From Kitasatospora azatica KCTC 9699 (GTDB lineage: Bacteria > Actinomycetota > Actinomycetes > Streptomycetales > Streptomycetaceae), in NCBI RefSeq assembly GCF_000744785.1, contig NZ_JQMO01000002.1, forward strand, positions 1,364,001-1,428,000: a DNA stretch of 64,000 nucleotides. The letters are read 5' to 3'. Below are positions 1 to 8,399 of the stretch, one piece after another. The translations under genes were made by a program, and so were the position numbers. Under the pieces are notes generated by a model, which had not been told where the DNA came from, searched no databases, and was given only the letters and a program-made list of their open reading frames with translations. How positions within the stretch are numbered: position 1 is the stretch's first letter; every line of letters begins with the position of its first letter.

Positions 1-303
1 TCCTACGACCCGACCCGGGTCGGCTGGCACCTCACCGGTGGCACCAGCGAGGCCTCGCCGATCTTCTCCGGTGTGGTCGCGCTCGCCGACCAGGCCGCCG
101 GCTACCGCCTCGGCCAGCTCAACTGGCGTCTGTACGGCCTGTCCCTGCTGCCCTCCCAGTGGAGCGGCATCGTGGACGTCACCACCAGTGACAACGGCTG
201 GAACGGGGTGACCGGCTACAACGCGGTCAAGGGCTACGACCTGGCCTCGGGTGTCGGCACGATCGACGCGAACAAGTTCGTGCACGCGCTCGCCGGGCAC
301 TGA
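1..303 (+). CDS. Sedolisin (S53) family serine-carboxyl peptidase, C-terminal part
   Basis: This is the last 100 codons of a gene that begins outside the window. The sequence GGTSEASP is the S53 signature around the nucleophilic serine, and it is followed by the usual helix (SGVVALADQAAGYRLG). The tail pattern with TTSDNG and GYDLASGVGTIDANKF matches the C-terminal calcium site of sedolisins, where two aspartates bind the metal. Sedolisins are secreted, acid-active endopeptidases or tripeptidyl peptidases. The N-terminal prodomain and the Glu-Asp pair of the triad are not visible here. Subtilisin (S8) is the alternative, but the GTSxASP context and calcium-site tail favour S53. A strong hairpin follows 15 bases after the stop. 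Confidence 0.75.
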   Translation, partial: SYDPTRVGWHLTGGTSEASPIFSGVVALADQAAGYRLGQLNWRLYGLSLLPSQWSGIVDVTTSDNGWNGVTGYNAVKGYDLASGVGTIDANKFVHALAGH

Positions 304-318
304 CATCTCGTCGTAGGG

Positions 319-349
319 GTGGGGCACTCGCGGTCTGCGAGTGCCCCAC
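319..349. terminator. Intrinsic terminator hairpin, bidirectional
   Basis: A perfect 13-bp stem (arms 319-331 and 337-349) closes a 5-base loop. It lies between the S53 gene (plus strand, stop at 303) and the minus-strand gene whose stop is at 373, so it can end both convergent transcripts. There is no long U tract, as is common in Streptomyces. Confidence 0.8.
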
Positions 350-372
350 TCGCCTTTGGGCCCTTCCTCGGC

Positions 373-1920
373 CTACTCGGCGGCCAGCTTCTCCGCGTAG
401 CGCTCGGCGGCGCGCAGCTTGCGGCCGTCCGGGCCCGGCAGTTGGGCGCGCAGTTCCAGCATCGCCGGCGCGGTCCGCAGTGCCTGCGCCCGGTCCGGGA
501 TGGCGCGCCAGCAGGCCTCGGCATTGGTGGCCACCCGCTGGGTCTCCGGGTCGTCCGGGCCCTGCGCGATCAGCAGCACCAGCGCCACCTCGCGGTAGAG
601 CTCGGCGGCGGTGACCGGGTCACCGGACAGCCGGGCCACATGTGCGCGGACCTGACGGACCATCAGCACCGGTGCGGCGATGGCGCCGTGGGCGGCCACC
701 ACCTGCTGCTCCAGGGTGCGGGCCAGCTCGGTGGCCGCGCGGTGGTCGCCCGCGTCGGCGGTCTGCACGATCCGGGCGAGCGCGTCGCGGTAGTCCTCGG
801 GGGGCGTGACAGGGGGCTCGACAGGGGCGGGCCGCTCTTCGAGGACCGGCTGCTGCTCGATGAGCGACTGCTGTTCGAGGACGGCCTTGAGCAGCGTCAC
901 CGGGCGGATCGGACGGACCGTCGGCGCCACCCCCGGCTTCAGCAGCGAGACCGGGCCCCGGTTGGCGCGCGGCAGCGGCAGCGCCGCCGGTGCGGCCGAC
1001 GGCCGCAGCGGCCCGGCCGAGCCGGCCGACTCGTTCGGCGCCTGCTGGCGGGCGGTGTTCTTGAAGATCGGCCGGTCCTGGCCGTAGCCCGCGAAGACCA
1101 GCGCGTCCGGCCGCAGCACCGAGTGCACCTGGGCGCGCAGCTGCTCCGGCGCCAGCACGGCCCCGGCGCCCGGCCGACCGCCGTGCAGGCACTCGATCAG
1201 CGCCCGGGTGAAGATCCCGATCTGCTCCGGGTCCGGGCTGACCACCGCCCAGAGCGGCAACCCGTCGCCGAGCGCCGGCAGTTGCGGCCAGGCGGTGGAC
1301 TCGGCGCTGAGGTCGGCGATCACCAGGGTGTACCGGTCGGCGGGGCGCGCGCGCAGCTCGGCCGCGACCGCGGCCCAGGCCAGCCCCTCCTTGTCACGCA
1401 GCGTCAACTGCAGCCCGCCGCCCCGCTTGTCGGCCACCAGGTGACCGCCGAGGTGGACCAGCAGCGGGCCGGGATGGCGGGCGGCGGCGCGCAGGTGGGT
1501 GAAGACGGTCTGCGGGTCGCTCGCGGCGGGCAGATGGACGGCGTCCACCGACTCGGCGGCGAGCAGGGTCTGCGGTGCGACCGCGCCCAGCATGGTGGAG
1601 AGCACCGGCGCTTGGGCGGAGCCGCCCCGGCCCCAACCGCGCCGACTGCCGTAGCCACCCTCGACGGCCAGGATCCGCCCGCGCAGCCCACCGCCGACGG
1701 TCACCCGGGCGGGCATCGGCTCGGCCGCATGCGCCTCGGGGACCGGGACCACCCGCAGCAGCGCGGTGGCCTCCGACCGCTCCTCCCGGGCCGCCTCGCG
1801 GGCCGCCGCCCGGGCCCGGTACTCCTCGGGGATGGCGTCCTCGATCACCGGCGGCAGCGGCATGCTCTCCCCGGCGTCCGACGGCACCGCACCCCCGGAG
1901 ATCGATGCACTGTCCGCCAA
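373..1920 (-). CDS. Degenerate caspase-like protein with C-terminal helical repeats, Tad-locus border gene A
   Basis: This protein of about 515 residues has no obvious enzyme annotation. Residues roughly 60-290 follow the layout of actinobacterial caspase-fold (EACC1-type) domains. A strand ends in LLVHLGGHLV, where active caspases have a SGHG histidine motif. A second strand ends in LVIADLSAES, where the catalytic Cys motif (D-C/A-C-x-S-G) is expected. A late segment, FTRALIECLHGG, resembles the caspase FTxALxxGL helix and is followed by a PIF element. The histidine is kept but the cysteine is gone. A Pro-rich linker leads to helical, TPR-like pairs (about 390-515). The start is weak: TTG at 1920 has an in-frame stop just upstream, and an ATG at 1863 behind GGGGAG is an alternative. 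A second protein of the same plan lies at 17745-18593, across the Tad genes. Confidence 0.6.
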   Translation of the reverse strand: MADSASISGGAVPSDAGESMPLPPVIEDAIPEEYRARAAAREAAREERSEATALLRVVPVPEAHAAEPMPARVTVGGGLRGRILAVEGGYGSRRGWGRGGSAQAPVLSTMLGAVAPQTLLAAESVDAVHLPAASDPQTVFTHLRAAARHPGPLLVHLGGHLVADKRGGGLQLTLRDKEGLAWAAVAAELRARPADRYTLVIADLSAESTAWPQLPALGDGLPLWAVVSPDPEQIGIFTRALIECLHGGRPGAGAVLAPEQLRAQVHSVLRPDALVFAGYGQDRPIFKNTARQQAPNESAGSAGPLRPSAAPAALPLPRANRGPVSLLKPGVAPTVRPIRPVTLLKAVLEQQSLIEQQPVLEERPAPVEPPVTPPEDYRDALARIVQTADAGDHRAATELARTLEQQVVAAHGAIAAPVLMVRQVRAHVARLSGDPVTAAELYREVALVLLIAQGPDDPETQRVATNAEACWRAIPDRAQALRTAPAMLELRAQLPGPDGRKLRAAERYAEKLAAE

Positions 1921-2114
1921 CGCCGGTCACCACCCCGCCCGCCACCCAGGGCGTCTCGGTCCGCAGGTCACGGTTCCCACCACCGCTCCCCCTTGTCGCG
2001 CCACCTTACCGGTCCCCCGAGCCGGGCAGCTGCCCGGCGGACATGAACCTCGGACCGACCGATGACCGGGGTGCGCCGCTCGCGCCGCCCAGGCCCCCTG
2101 ATTGACTGTGTGCC

Positions 2115-3062
2115 ATGCATTCCCTGCAGCCCCTGCTCGCCAGCTTCGTTCCGATCTGGGTGCTCACTGCCGTCGGCTACCTGGTCAGCCGCACCGGGCT
2201 GCTGGGTGAGCAGGCGGAGGCGGTGCTGGGGAAGTTCGTCTTCCACGTCGCGATGCCCGCAGCGCTCTTCACCATGCTGGCCAAGGCGCCGCTGCGGACC
2301 TTCGCCAACTCCTCGATGCTCGCCTTCGCCGCCGGGACCCTGGTGGCCTCACTGCTCGGCTGGGGCGGCGCACGCTGGCTGTTCGGGCGAAGACCGGCCG
2401 ACCAGGCGATCAGCGGCATGGCGGCCGGCTACGTGAACTCGGCGAACCTGGGCATCCCGGTCGCCGTCCAGGTGCTCGGGGACGCCTCGTTCGTCGGGCC
2501 GGTGCTGCTCTTCCAGGTACTGCTGGTCACCCCCGTGATCCTCGGCGCACTGGACGCCGGGACCAGCACCGAGCCGGGCAACCGCCTGGCCCGGATGCTC
2601 CGGCTGCCGCTGCGCAACCCGATCATCATGGCCTCGACGCTGGGCGTCGCCTGCTCCGCCGCCGGCTGGCACCTGCCCCCCGCGCTCGGCCACTCCTTCG
2701 AGCTGCTCGGCGGCGCCGGGGTGCCGACCGCACTGATCACCCTCGGGATGTCGCTGCACGCCCGCCCGTCCGCCACCGCCGAGGGCGGCGTGCTGCGCGC
2801 CGAACTCGGGCTGTCGGTGCTCACCAAGAACATGGTCCAACCACTGGTCGCCTTCGCCGTCGGCAGCCTGCTGCTGCACCTGACCGCGCATCAGCTGCTC
2901 GCGGTGGTGATCTGCTCGGCACTGCCGACCGCGCAGAACGTCTTCGTCTACGCCCGCCAGTACGGCGTGAGCACCGCGCTCCCCCGGGACTCGGTGCTCT
3001 GGTCCACCCTGGTCTCGATGGTCACCCTCTCCGGGATCGACTGGGCGATGACCGCCCACTGA
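2115..3062 (+). CDS. AEC-family (auxin efflux carrier-like) permease
   Basis: The 315-residue hydrophobic protein has about ten predicted membrane segments in the two five-helix halves typical of the AEC (Mem_trans) family. The start resembles family members (SFVPIWVLTAVGYLV...), a central segment has YVNSANLGIPVAV, where the conserved N-x-x-x-x-G-x-P motif lies, and the end has CSALPTAQNVFVYA, the matching crossover in the second half. AEC proteins export or exchange organic acids and related anions; the substrate cannot be told here. The gene is divergent from the caspase-like gene and lies 85 bp before a SARP regulator on the same strand. Confidence 0.8.
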   Translation: MHSLQPLLASFVPIWVLTAVGYLVSRTGLLGEQAEAVLGKFVFHVAMPAALFTMLAKAPLRTFANSSMLAFAAGTLVASLLGWGGARWLFGRRPADQAISGMAAGYVNSANLGIPVAVQVLGDASFVGPVLLFQVLLVTPVILGALDAGTSTEPGNRLARMLRLPLRNPIIMASTLGVACSAAGWHLPPALGHSFELLGGAGVPTALITLGMSLHARPSATAEGGVLRAELGLSVLTKNMVQPLVAFAVGSLLLHLTAHQLLAVVICSALPTAQNVFVYARQYGVSTALPRDSVLWSTLVSMVTLSGIDWAMTAH

Positions 3063-3083
3063 GCGGGGGCCCGCCCGTTGTTC

Positions 3084-3125
3084 GGAGTTGATTGACCAGC
3101 CGCTCAGGGCCTCGTGGTCAACTCC
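3084..3125 (+). promoter_or_regulatory. Nested inverted repeats in front of the SARP gene
   Basis: Two overlapping perfect inverted repeats lie just before the SARP start at 3148. The outer pair is GGAGTTGA (3084-3091) with TCAACTCC (3118-3125), and the inner pair is TTGACCA (3092-3098) with TGGTCAA (3115-3121). The position suits an operator or an RNA hairpin in the leader. No known consensus was recognised. Confidence 0.4.
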
Positions 3126-3147
3126 TGGCACCCGTAGAACGGTGTCC

Positions 3148-3945
3148 ATGGAGTTCGGAATCCTGGGTCCGCTACTGGTACGGGACGAGTGCGGCGAGTA
3201 CCGCGTCCCCTCGCCCAAGCAACGCGTGCTGCTCGCCGCGCTGCTGCTGCGTCGAGGGCAGGTGACCGCACCCGAGGCGCTGGCGCACAGCGTCTGGGAC
3301 GGGCAGCCGCCGCGCAGCGCCGCCGCGCTGCAGACCTGCATGATGCGGCTGCGAAAAAGCCTCGGCCCGATCGGCGCCCGGATCGAGACCCGGGCCGGCG
3401 GGTACCTGCTCGACGTCGCCGCCACCGAGTTCGACCTGCACCGGTTCACCGAGCTGCGCGCCCAGGGCCTGGCGGCGCTGCGCGCGTACGAGTACGAGCA
3501 GGCGGCCGCACTGCTCGACGCGGCGCTCGACGTCTGGCGCGGCGAGGCGCTGCTCGACGTGCCCTCGGACACGCTGCACAGCGAGCACGCCGACCGGCTC
3601 GCCGACGAGCGCCTGCAGGCGGTCGAGGCCCGGCTGAGCGCCGAGCTCCAGCTCGGCCGCCGCTCGGTGGTCCCCGAGCTGCACGCGCTGACCGCCGCCC
3701 ATCCGGAACGCGAGCGGTTCTGGGCCCAGCTGATGACCGCCCTGTACCGCGAGGGCCGGCAGGCCGAGGCGCTCGCCGTCTACCAGCGGGTGCGCCGACT
3801 GCTCGGCACCGAGCTGGGCGTCCAGCCCGGCCCCGAACTGCGCGAGCTGCACCAGCGGATCCTCCGCGCCGACCTGCGCCCGACCGCCCACCGCCCCGAG
3901 TTCACCCCCCGCCGCCGCCCCCAGGCCCACCTGGCACTGCGCTAG
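3148..3945 (+). CDS. SARP/AfsR-type transcriptional regulator (wHTH-BTAD)
   Basis: This 265-residue protein has the small-SARP architecture. An OmpR-like winged helix (about 1-95) begins with MEFGILGPLLV, runs through PKQRVLLAALLLRRGQV and ends with a Gly-rich wing (TRAGGYLLDV). It is followed by a bacterial transcriptional activation domain of helical repeats (about 100-250), including the closing RRLLGTELGVQPGPELREL. SARPs activate secondary-metabolite and other gene sets by binding direct repeats near promoters. I place the start at ATG 3148, where the family N-terminus begins, rather than at in-frame codons farther upstream. Its 3' end overlaps the convergent GNAT gene by 44 bp. No biosynthetic cluster is adjacent, so its targets are unknown. 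Confidence 0.85.
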   Translation: MEFGILGPLLVRDECGEYRVPSPKQRVLLAALLLRRGQVTAPEALAHSVWDGQPPRSAAALQTCMMRLRKSLGPIGARIETRAGGYLLDVAATEFDLHRFTELRAQGLAALRAYEYEQAAALLDAALDVWRGEALLDVPSDTLHSEHADRLADERLQAVEARLSAELQLGRRSVVPELHALTAAHPERERFWAQLMTALYREGRQAEALAVYQRVRRLLGTELGVQPGPELRELHQRILRADLRPTAHRPEFTPRRRPQAHLALR

Positions 3946-4450
3946 CGGGCGGGGCGGCCGGTGCGGTGTCGAAGACCCAGTGGCTGGTGCGCAACGACCG
4001 GCCGGCGAAGAGCACCTCACGCTCGCCCAGCAGGCTGAACCCGAGGGAACGGCAGATCCCGTTGGAGGGGCCGTTGGTGGTCGCCGGGAAGGCGTGCACC
4101 AGGCCCCACCGGCCGTCGGCGGCGGCCAGCCCGAGCACGGCGGCCACCGCCTGCTTGGCCAGGCCTCGCCCCTGGTACTCGGGCAGCACCATCCAGCCGA
4201 TCTCGCTGAATGCCCGGCCGTCCAGCTCGTGGTTCCAGAGCGTGACCGTACCGGCGGTGGCGTCGTCCTCGAGCGCGATCATCTTGATCCAGTCGCGGTC
4301 CGCCGCCGCACTGGCCACGTCGCGGGCGACCTTGGCCGCCATCCCCTCCGGGGGCAGCGGCCCGCCGAGTTCGGCCATCATCTGCGGATCGCACCGCATC
4401 CGCAGATAGGCGTCGAGGTCGGCGGGCTCGACATCGCGCAGCCGGATCAC
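3902..4450 (-). CDS. GNAT-family N-acetyltransferase
   Basis: This 182-residue protein is a typical single-domain GNAT acetyltransferase of the RimJ/RimL-like type. It starts IRLRDVEPADLDAYLRMR, has the acetyl-CoA loop EYQGRGLAKQAV (Q/R-x-x-G-x-G/A) after a strand IGWMVLP, and ends with NGICRSLGFSLLG, the usual late motif. The tail is Pro/Gly-rich and low in complexity. GTG at 4450 overlaps the stop of the upstream wHTH-BTAD gene (GTGA), so the two are probably translationally coupled. The substrate is unknown. The last 44 bp overlap the convergent SARP gene. Confidence 0.8.
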   Translation of the reverse strand: MIRLRDVEPADLDAYLRMRCDPQMMAELGGPLPPEGMAAKVARDVASAAADRDWIKMIALEDDATAGTVTLWNHELDGRAFSEIGWMVLPEYQGRGLAKQAVAAVLGLAAADGRWGLVHAFPATTNGPSNGICRSLGFSLLGEREVLFAGRSLRTSHWVFDTAPAAPPASAVPGGPGGGGGG

Positions 4451-5280
4451 GGGCTCGACAGGAGGTCGCGCAGCAGGGCCACGGTGTCCGGGTCCAGGCT
4501 GCGGCCGGTGCGGCGGCTCAGGGCGTCCAGCCGGTTGACGGCCTTCAGCAGTTGGTCGCGGGCGCCGGCGGAGGCGTAGGCGTAGAACAGGTCGCGGTGC
4601 AGCAGCTCGACGTCCGGGGCCACGGCGAGGCCGCGGAAGACGGCGGCCTCGGCGCTGCGGTGGTCGCCGTACTGCAGGCGGCGGGCGGCGAGTTCGTGGG
4701 CGGTGTCGACCACGGCGGCGAGCATGTCCTGCCGTTCGGTCTCCGCCCAGCCGTAGCCGCCGGCCGGGGCCTCGGCGAACGGGGCGCCGCGGACCAGGGC
4801 GAGGGCGTGGGCCAGGGCGGCGTCGGCCGTGGTGCTGGTGCTGCGCATGCCGCGGCGGTAGAGACTGCGGAACTCGTCCCAGTCGCAGGTGACGGTCGGG
4901 GCGAAGGTGTAGGTGTCGAGCGCGTCCTGACGCAGGAAGGCCCGGCCGTCGGGGTCGCCGCCGACCCAGGCGGCCAGCTCGGCGAGGGTGGCGGGCGGCG
5001 CCTGGTCGGGGCGGGCGTGGTCGCCGGGGTGCAGCGCACGTTCCACGGCGGCGGGGTCGGCACCCGGGTGCAGGGCCAGGTAGGCGGCGAGCTCCGTGAG
5101 GGCGGGCAGCGCGACGGGGTCGGCCGGGCCGCTCGCGCCGAGCACGTCGACCGGGCCGAGCAGGCGGACCCGGGGGGTGGTGCGGATCGTGTGCGCCTCC
5201 GGGGAGCGGAGGATCGCGAGCAGGTCGTCGGCGTCGGTCCGGGCCGTCACGGGCACTCCGCCGGGCGGGGTGGCCGGCAC
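4447..5280 (-). CDS. Winged-helix/BTAD (SARP-like) segment, split from the LysM protein by a frameshift
   Basis: The 277 codons encode a compact wHTH (about 30-125, starting RVRLLGPVDVLG) followed by BTAD helical repeats (about 130-265, with CDWDEFRSLYRRG and VELLHRDLFYAYASAG). On its own it could start at GTG 5280, but no ribosome binding site stands out. Its reading frame continues upstream without a stop into the Pro-rich linker of the membrane LysM protein. Removing one copy of a 17-bp tandem repeat (5326-5359) joins the two frames exactly. It is therefore probably the cytoplasmic output domain of that protein, now out of frame. Whether it is still made separately cannot be told. The next gene (GNAT) overlaps its stop. 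Confidence 0.7.
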   Translation of the reverse strand: MPATPPGGVPVTARTDADDLLAILRSPEAHTIRTTPRVRLLGPVDVLGASGPADPVALPALTELAAYLALHPGADPAAVERALHPGDHARPDQAPPATLAELAAWVGGDPDGRAFLRQDALDTYTFAPTVTCDWDEFRSLYRRGMRSTSTTADAALAHALALVRGAPFAEAPAGGYGWAETERQDMLAAVVDTAHELAARRLQYGDHRSAEAAVFRGLAVAPDVELLHRDLFYAYASAGARDQLLKAVNRLDALSRRTGRSLDPDTVALLRDLLSSP

Positions 5281-8200
5281 GGGCTCGGGGCGGACGGGGA
5301 CACGGGGGTCGGGAATGGTGGGGGCGGGGGCGGCATCCTGAGGGGGGCGGCGTCCTGGGCGGGCGCAGCGTCGTGGGCGGGGAGCGGTTCGTGGGCGGGG
5401 GTGGGTTCAAACGGGACGGGTTCGAAGGGGACGGGTTCAAAGGGAGCGGGCTCAAAGGGGGCAACGGGCTCCGGCGCGGGCTCGTAGCCCTGGACCGGCC
5501 CGGAGCCGGACGCAGCCCTGTACGGGTTCGCGGGCTCGTAGCCGGCCACCGGTGCTGCGGCCGCCGTCGGCTCGGGTTCGGTGACCGGCTCCATGGCTGC
5601 CACCGGCTCCAGGGCTGCCACCGGCTCGCGTGAACTCGCCTGCAGCCCCAGCCCGTTGATGCTGTGCCGGCCGGCCGACGGAGCCGCCGGGTCGACCGTG
5701 GCGAACGGGCTGTTCCCCGTCCCGATCAGGCGCGCGATCAGCTTCGGCCCGGTCTCCGGTGGGCCGTCCGGCAGGGCGGCGCCGACGAACGGCAGACTGC
5801 CCGCCCCGGCTGCGGCCCCGACCCCGACCAGCACCGGGACCGGCTTCGGCAGGTCGGCCGGCTCGATCTCGTCGCCGTCGAAGGTCCAGCTGGGCGCGGG
5901 TTCCTGGGCGGTGGAGGCGGCGGTGCTGAGCAACTCGCCCCAGTGTCCGTACTGTTCGTCGGTCAGCCGCTGCAGCTGCAGCGAGAGGTTCAGCCCGGGC
6001 AGGGTGGCCGGGCCGGTGCTCGGCAGGGTCCAGCGGGCCACCGGTCCGGCGCCGCGCTCGGGTGCGCGGGCGATCACGGCCAGGCAGGTGCGCGGGCGGC
6101 CGTCCAGCAGCCGGCCGAGTTCTGCCGGTACGTCACCGATCGGCGGTTGCGCGGAGAGCACGATCTCCGGCACCCAGGCCTCGTCGGCGTGGCCCCGGCT
6201 GCGGGCGTCGCGCGGGTGCGAGGCGCCGACACCCACCAGGGTGGCCCTGGCCCGGGCGGTGCGCGGGCCGAGGGCGGCGAGCGCGGCCTCCAGGGTCGGG
6301 TAGCGGCGCACCCGGTCGGCGACGGTCTCGGAGACCGGCAGGTCCTCGGGGAAGCCGACCAGGTGCAGGTTGAGCTTGTCGGCCAGCGGGCTGTGCGCCA
6401 ACTCCAGGGCGATGGTGCGCAGCACCCCCCGGGCGTCGTCGGGGTGGCCGGACAGGTGCAGCAGCCGGACCGTCTCCAGGTCGGCCAGGACGGCCGCGCC
6501 GTCGGTGGCCGTGCCGAGGGTGACCAGGGCCGGGTAGGGCGCGGGCACCTTGGCGGCCTGCTGCTCGGAGAGCAGCTCGGTGGAGTCGGCGGCGCACCAC
6601 CAGACGTTGGCGGCGTGCGCGGCACGGAACGGTGCGATCGGCACGGCGCCGGTGGCCAGGTGCAGTTCGACGGTGCCGCCGGCGGTGACCCGGACGGCGG
6701 CGAGCGCGGGCAGCCGCCTGCCGCCGCGACTGACATTGCGCGCCAGGGTGCGCAGCGATCGGTTCAACAGGTCGAGCCCGCCGGCATTCTGACGTGCCCG
6801 CAACTCGGACTCGAAGGTGGCGGCCGGCGCCTTCGGCATCGGGATCCGGTGCCGGGGGCGGCGGGCCCGCTGCTGGACGCCTCGCCGCTGGGCCACCGCG
6901 CCGATCAGCACGGCGGCCAGCAGCACGCCGACTCCGGAGGCGGTGAGCGCGGCGGTGTAGTCCTCGCGGGCGGGCGCGGCGTGGGCGGCGGCCCGGACCA
7001 CGGGCTTGGCGTCGGGCTGTGCACTCGGCTTCGCGTCGGCCTGGGCGCCCGGCTTCGCGGCCGGTTGTGCCTGGGGTTGTGCGTCGGGCGTGGCCGCCGG
7101 CTTCGCGGCCGGCGCGGCGGCGGGCCCGGCATCCGGCCTGGCGGTCGGCACGATGGGCCGCGCGTGCGGCGCGGCGTCGACGGACGGCGTGCCGTCGGAC
7201 GGAGCACCCGGCACGGGCGCCGGGGCGGGAGCAGGCGCGGGTGCGGGTGCGGGCACCGGCGCGGGCGCCGGAGCGGGAGGCGCAGGGGCCGGAGGCGCGG
7301 GCGCCGCCACTCCCGGAATGTTCAGCACCATCCCCGGTTCCAGCAGGTTCGGATCGCTCAGGCGTTCCCCGTTCGGTCCCTGCACCCCCTTGTTGGCGTC
7401 GAACAGCTGCGGCCAGGCCTCCGCGCTGCCCAACTCGCGCTGCGCGATCGCGGAGAGCGAGTCCCCCTCCCTGACCGTCGCGGTGGCATGCCGGTCCCCC
7501 ACACCGGCCCCCGCACCGGCCGACGCAGCCCCGCCCGCACCCGCACCCGGCGCGGGCGCCGCCTGCGGAGCCTGGTCCGGCTTCGCCCCGGCCGGCATCA
7601 GCAGCTGCCAGCCGGGCTGGATCGGCCGCTCGGCGTCGAACCGCTCCCCCGAACCGTCCATCACCCGCCCGGCGTTGAGCTTGGCGATCTCCTGCCAGCG
7701 GTCTCCCGAGCCGAGTTGACGTTCGGCGATCGACCAGAGGCTGTCGGCCGGCCTGGTGTCCCGCACGGTGTAGGTCGGTTGCTGCGGTGCCGGGTCGGCG
7801 GCGGGCAGCGCGAGCGTGGGCGCTGCGGCCGGCGCCGCCGCCAGGGCGGCGTACTGCGGCGCCGCGGCCAGCTGGGCCGGCGCGGTGGCGGCGGTCAGCT
7901 GCCCGGGCCCGGCGGTGGCGGCGAAGGCGCCGCCGGCCACCGGTAGCAACGCGATCACCGCGCCGACCAGCCCGGCCGCCATCCGCTGACTCCAGCCGAA
8001 GGCGGGGATCCGCCGGACCACCCGGCCGCGCAGCTGGGCCGGGATCTCCAGCAACACCGAGAAGGCGAAGCAGCCCCAGCCGAGCCAGCCGATCGCGACC
8101 AGCGCCCAGAGGAAGAGCCGCCCGTCGTCGGGCGAGGTCAGCACCTCGCGCAGGCTGCGCTGCCCGACCCCGCCCATCGCCGCCACCGCATGGGTGCCGT

Positions 8201-8399
8201 AGAGCAGCAGTGCGGGCACCCCGACCAGCAGCGCGGCCAGCACCAGCAGCGCCGCGAGAGCGGCGGGCAGCGAGCGCAGCGGACTGCGCCGGCGGCCCGG
8301 CGGGCGGGCCGCGCCGGGCGGCCGATGGGCTCCGGACTGCGACCGTCCGTCGGGTGAACTCACCGCGCGGGCGCGGACCTTGGCACGTGGCGCGGCCAT
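5247..8399 (-). CDS. Membrane protein with two LysM domains, Tad-locus associated; C-terminus lost by frameshift
   Basis: This 1050-residue protein has a basic N-terminus and three hydrophobic segments (about 43-67, 94-118, 138-158). Two LysM peptidoglycan-binding domains follow (one starting YTVRDTRPADSLWSIAERQL, one with VREGDSLSAIAQREL). A long Ala/Pro-rich stretch comes next, then a fourth membrane helix (about 488-512, ending QRRG) and a large region presumed cytoplasmic. Positive-inside reasoning puts the LysM pair outside the cell and the C-terminal half inside. The end is a repetitive PFEPV-type linker (about 5400-5475), after which the frame terminates in Pro-rich nonsense. The natural continuation is the wHTH-BTAD segment at 4447-5280. 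The start ATG overlaps the previous stop (ATGA), so it is coupled to the pseudopilin genes. Confidence 0.8.
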   Translation of the reverse strand: MAAPRAKVRARAVSSPDGRSQSGAHRPPGAARPPGRRRSPLRSLPAALAALLVLAALLVGVPALLLYGTHAVAAMGGVGQRSLREVLTSPDDGRLFLWALVAIGWLGWGCFAFSVLLEIPAQLRGRVVRRIPAFGWSQRMAAGLVGAVIALLPVAGGAFAATAGPGQLTAATAPAQLAAAPQYAALAAAPAAAPTLALPAADPAPQQPTYTVRDTRPADSLWSIAERQLGSGDRWQEIAKLNAGRVMDGSGERFDAERPIQPGWQLLMPAGAKPDQAPQAAPAPGAGAGGAASAGAGAGVGDRHATATVREGDSLSAIAQRELGSAEAWPQLFDANKGVQGPNGERLSDPNLLEPGMVLNIPGVAAPAPPAPAPPAPAPAPVPAPAPAPAPAPAPVPGAPSDGTPSVDAAPHARPIVPTARPDAGPAAAPAAKPAATPDAQPQAQPAAKPGAQADAKPSAQPDAKPVVRAAAHAAPAREDYTAALTASGVGVLLAAVLIGAVAQRRGVQQRARRPRHRIPMPKAPAATFESELRARQNAGGLDLLNRSLRTLARNVSRGGRRLPALAAVRVTAGGTVELHLATGAVPIAPFRAAHAANVWWCAADSTELLSEQQAAKVPAPYPALVTLGTATDGAAVLADLETVRLLHLSGHPDDARGVLRTIALELAHSPLADKLNLHLVGFPEDLPVSETVADRVRRYPTLEAALAALGPRTARARATLVGVGASHPRDARSRGHADEAWVPEIVLSAQPPIGDVPAELGRLLDGRPRTCLAVIARAPERGAGPVARWTLPSTGPATLPGLNLSLQLQRLTDEQYGHWGELLSTAASTAQEPAPSWTFDGDEIEPADLPKPVPVLVGVGAAAGAGSLPFVGAALPDGPPETGPKLIARLIGTGNSPFATVDPAAPSAGRHSINGLGLQASSREPVAALEPVAAMEPVTEPEPTAAAAPVAGYEPANPYRAASGSGPVQGYEPAPEPVAPFEPAPFEPVPFEPVPFEPTPAHEPLPAHDAAPAQDAAPLRMPPPPPPFPTPVSPSAPSPCRPPRPAECP
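5326..5359. repeat. 17-bp tandem duplication causing a frameshift
   Basis: Positions 5326-5342 and 5343-5359 are consecutive 17-bp units with 15 of 17 bases identical. Seventeen is not a multiple of three. With one unit removed, the LysM reading frame runs directly into the wHTH-BTAD frame. The two substitutions argue against a simple assembly stutter. Confidence 0.75.

Noticed and set aside
319..2046. Long plus-strand reading frame opposite the caspase-like gene (and similar long frames at 26992-30441, 42354-44759, 22104-23555)
   Set aside because: They are Arg/Gly/Pro/His-rich with no motif and mirror real genes in GC-rich DNA. The opposite frames have clear families.
3902..5464. A 520-codon frame joining a Pro/Arg-rich stretch to the GNAT domain
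   Set aside because: Only the last 182 codons are GNAT. Upstream the wHTH-BTAD frame is the coherent one, and GTG 4450 overlaps its stop in the usual way.
5400..5475. Regular repeats near the LysM linker considered as a CRISPR-like array
   Set aside because: Units are short, contiguous and in frame, coding for PFEPV-type repeats, with no spacers.
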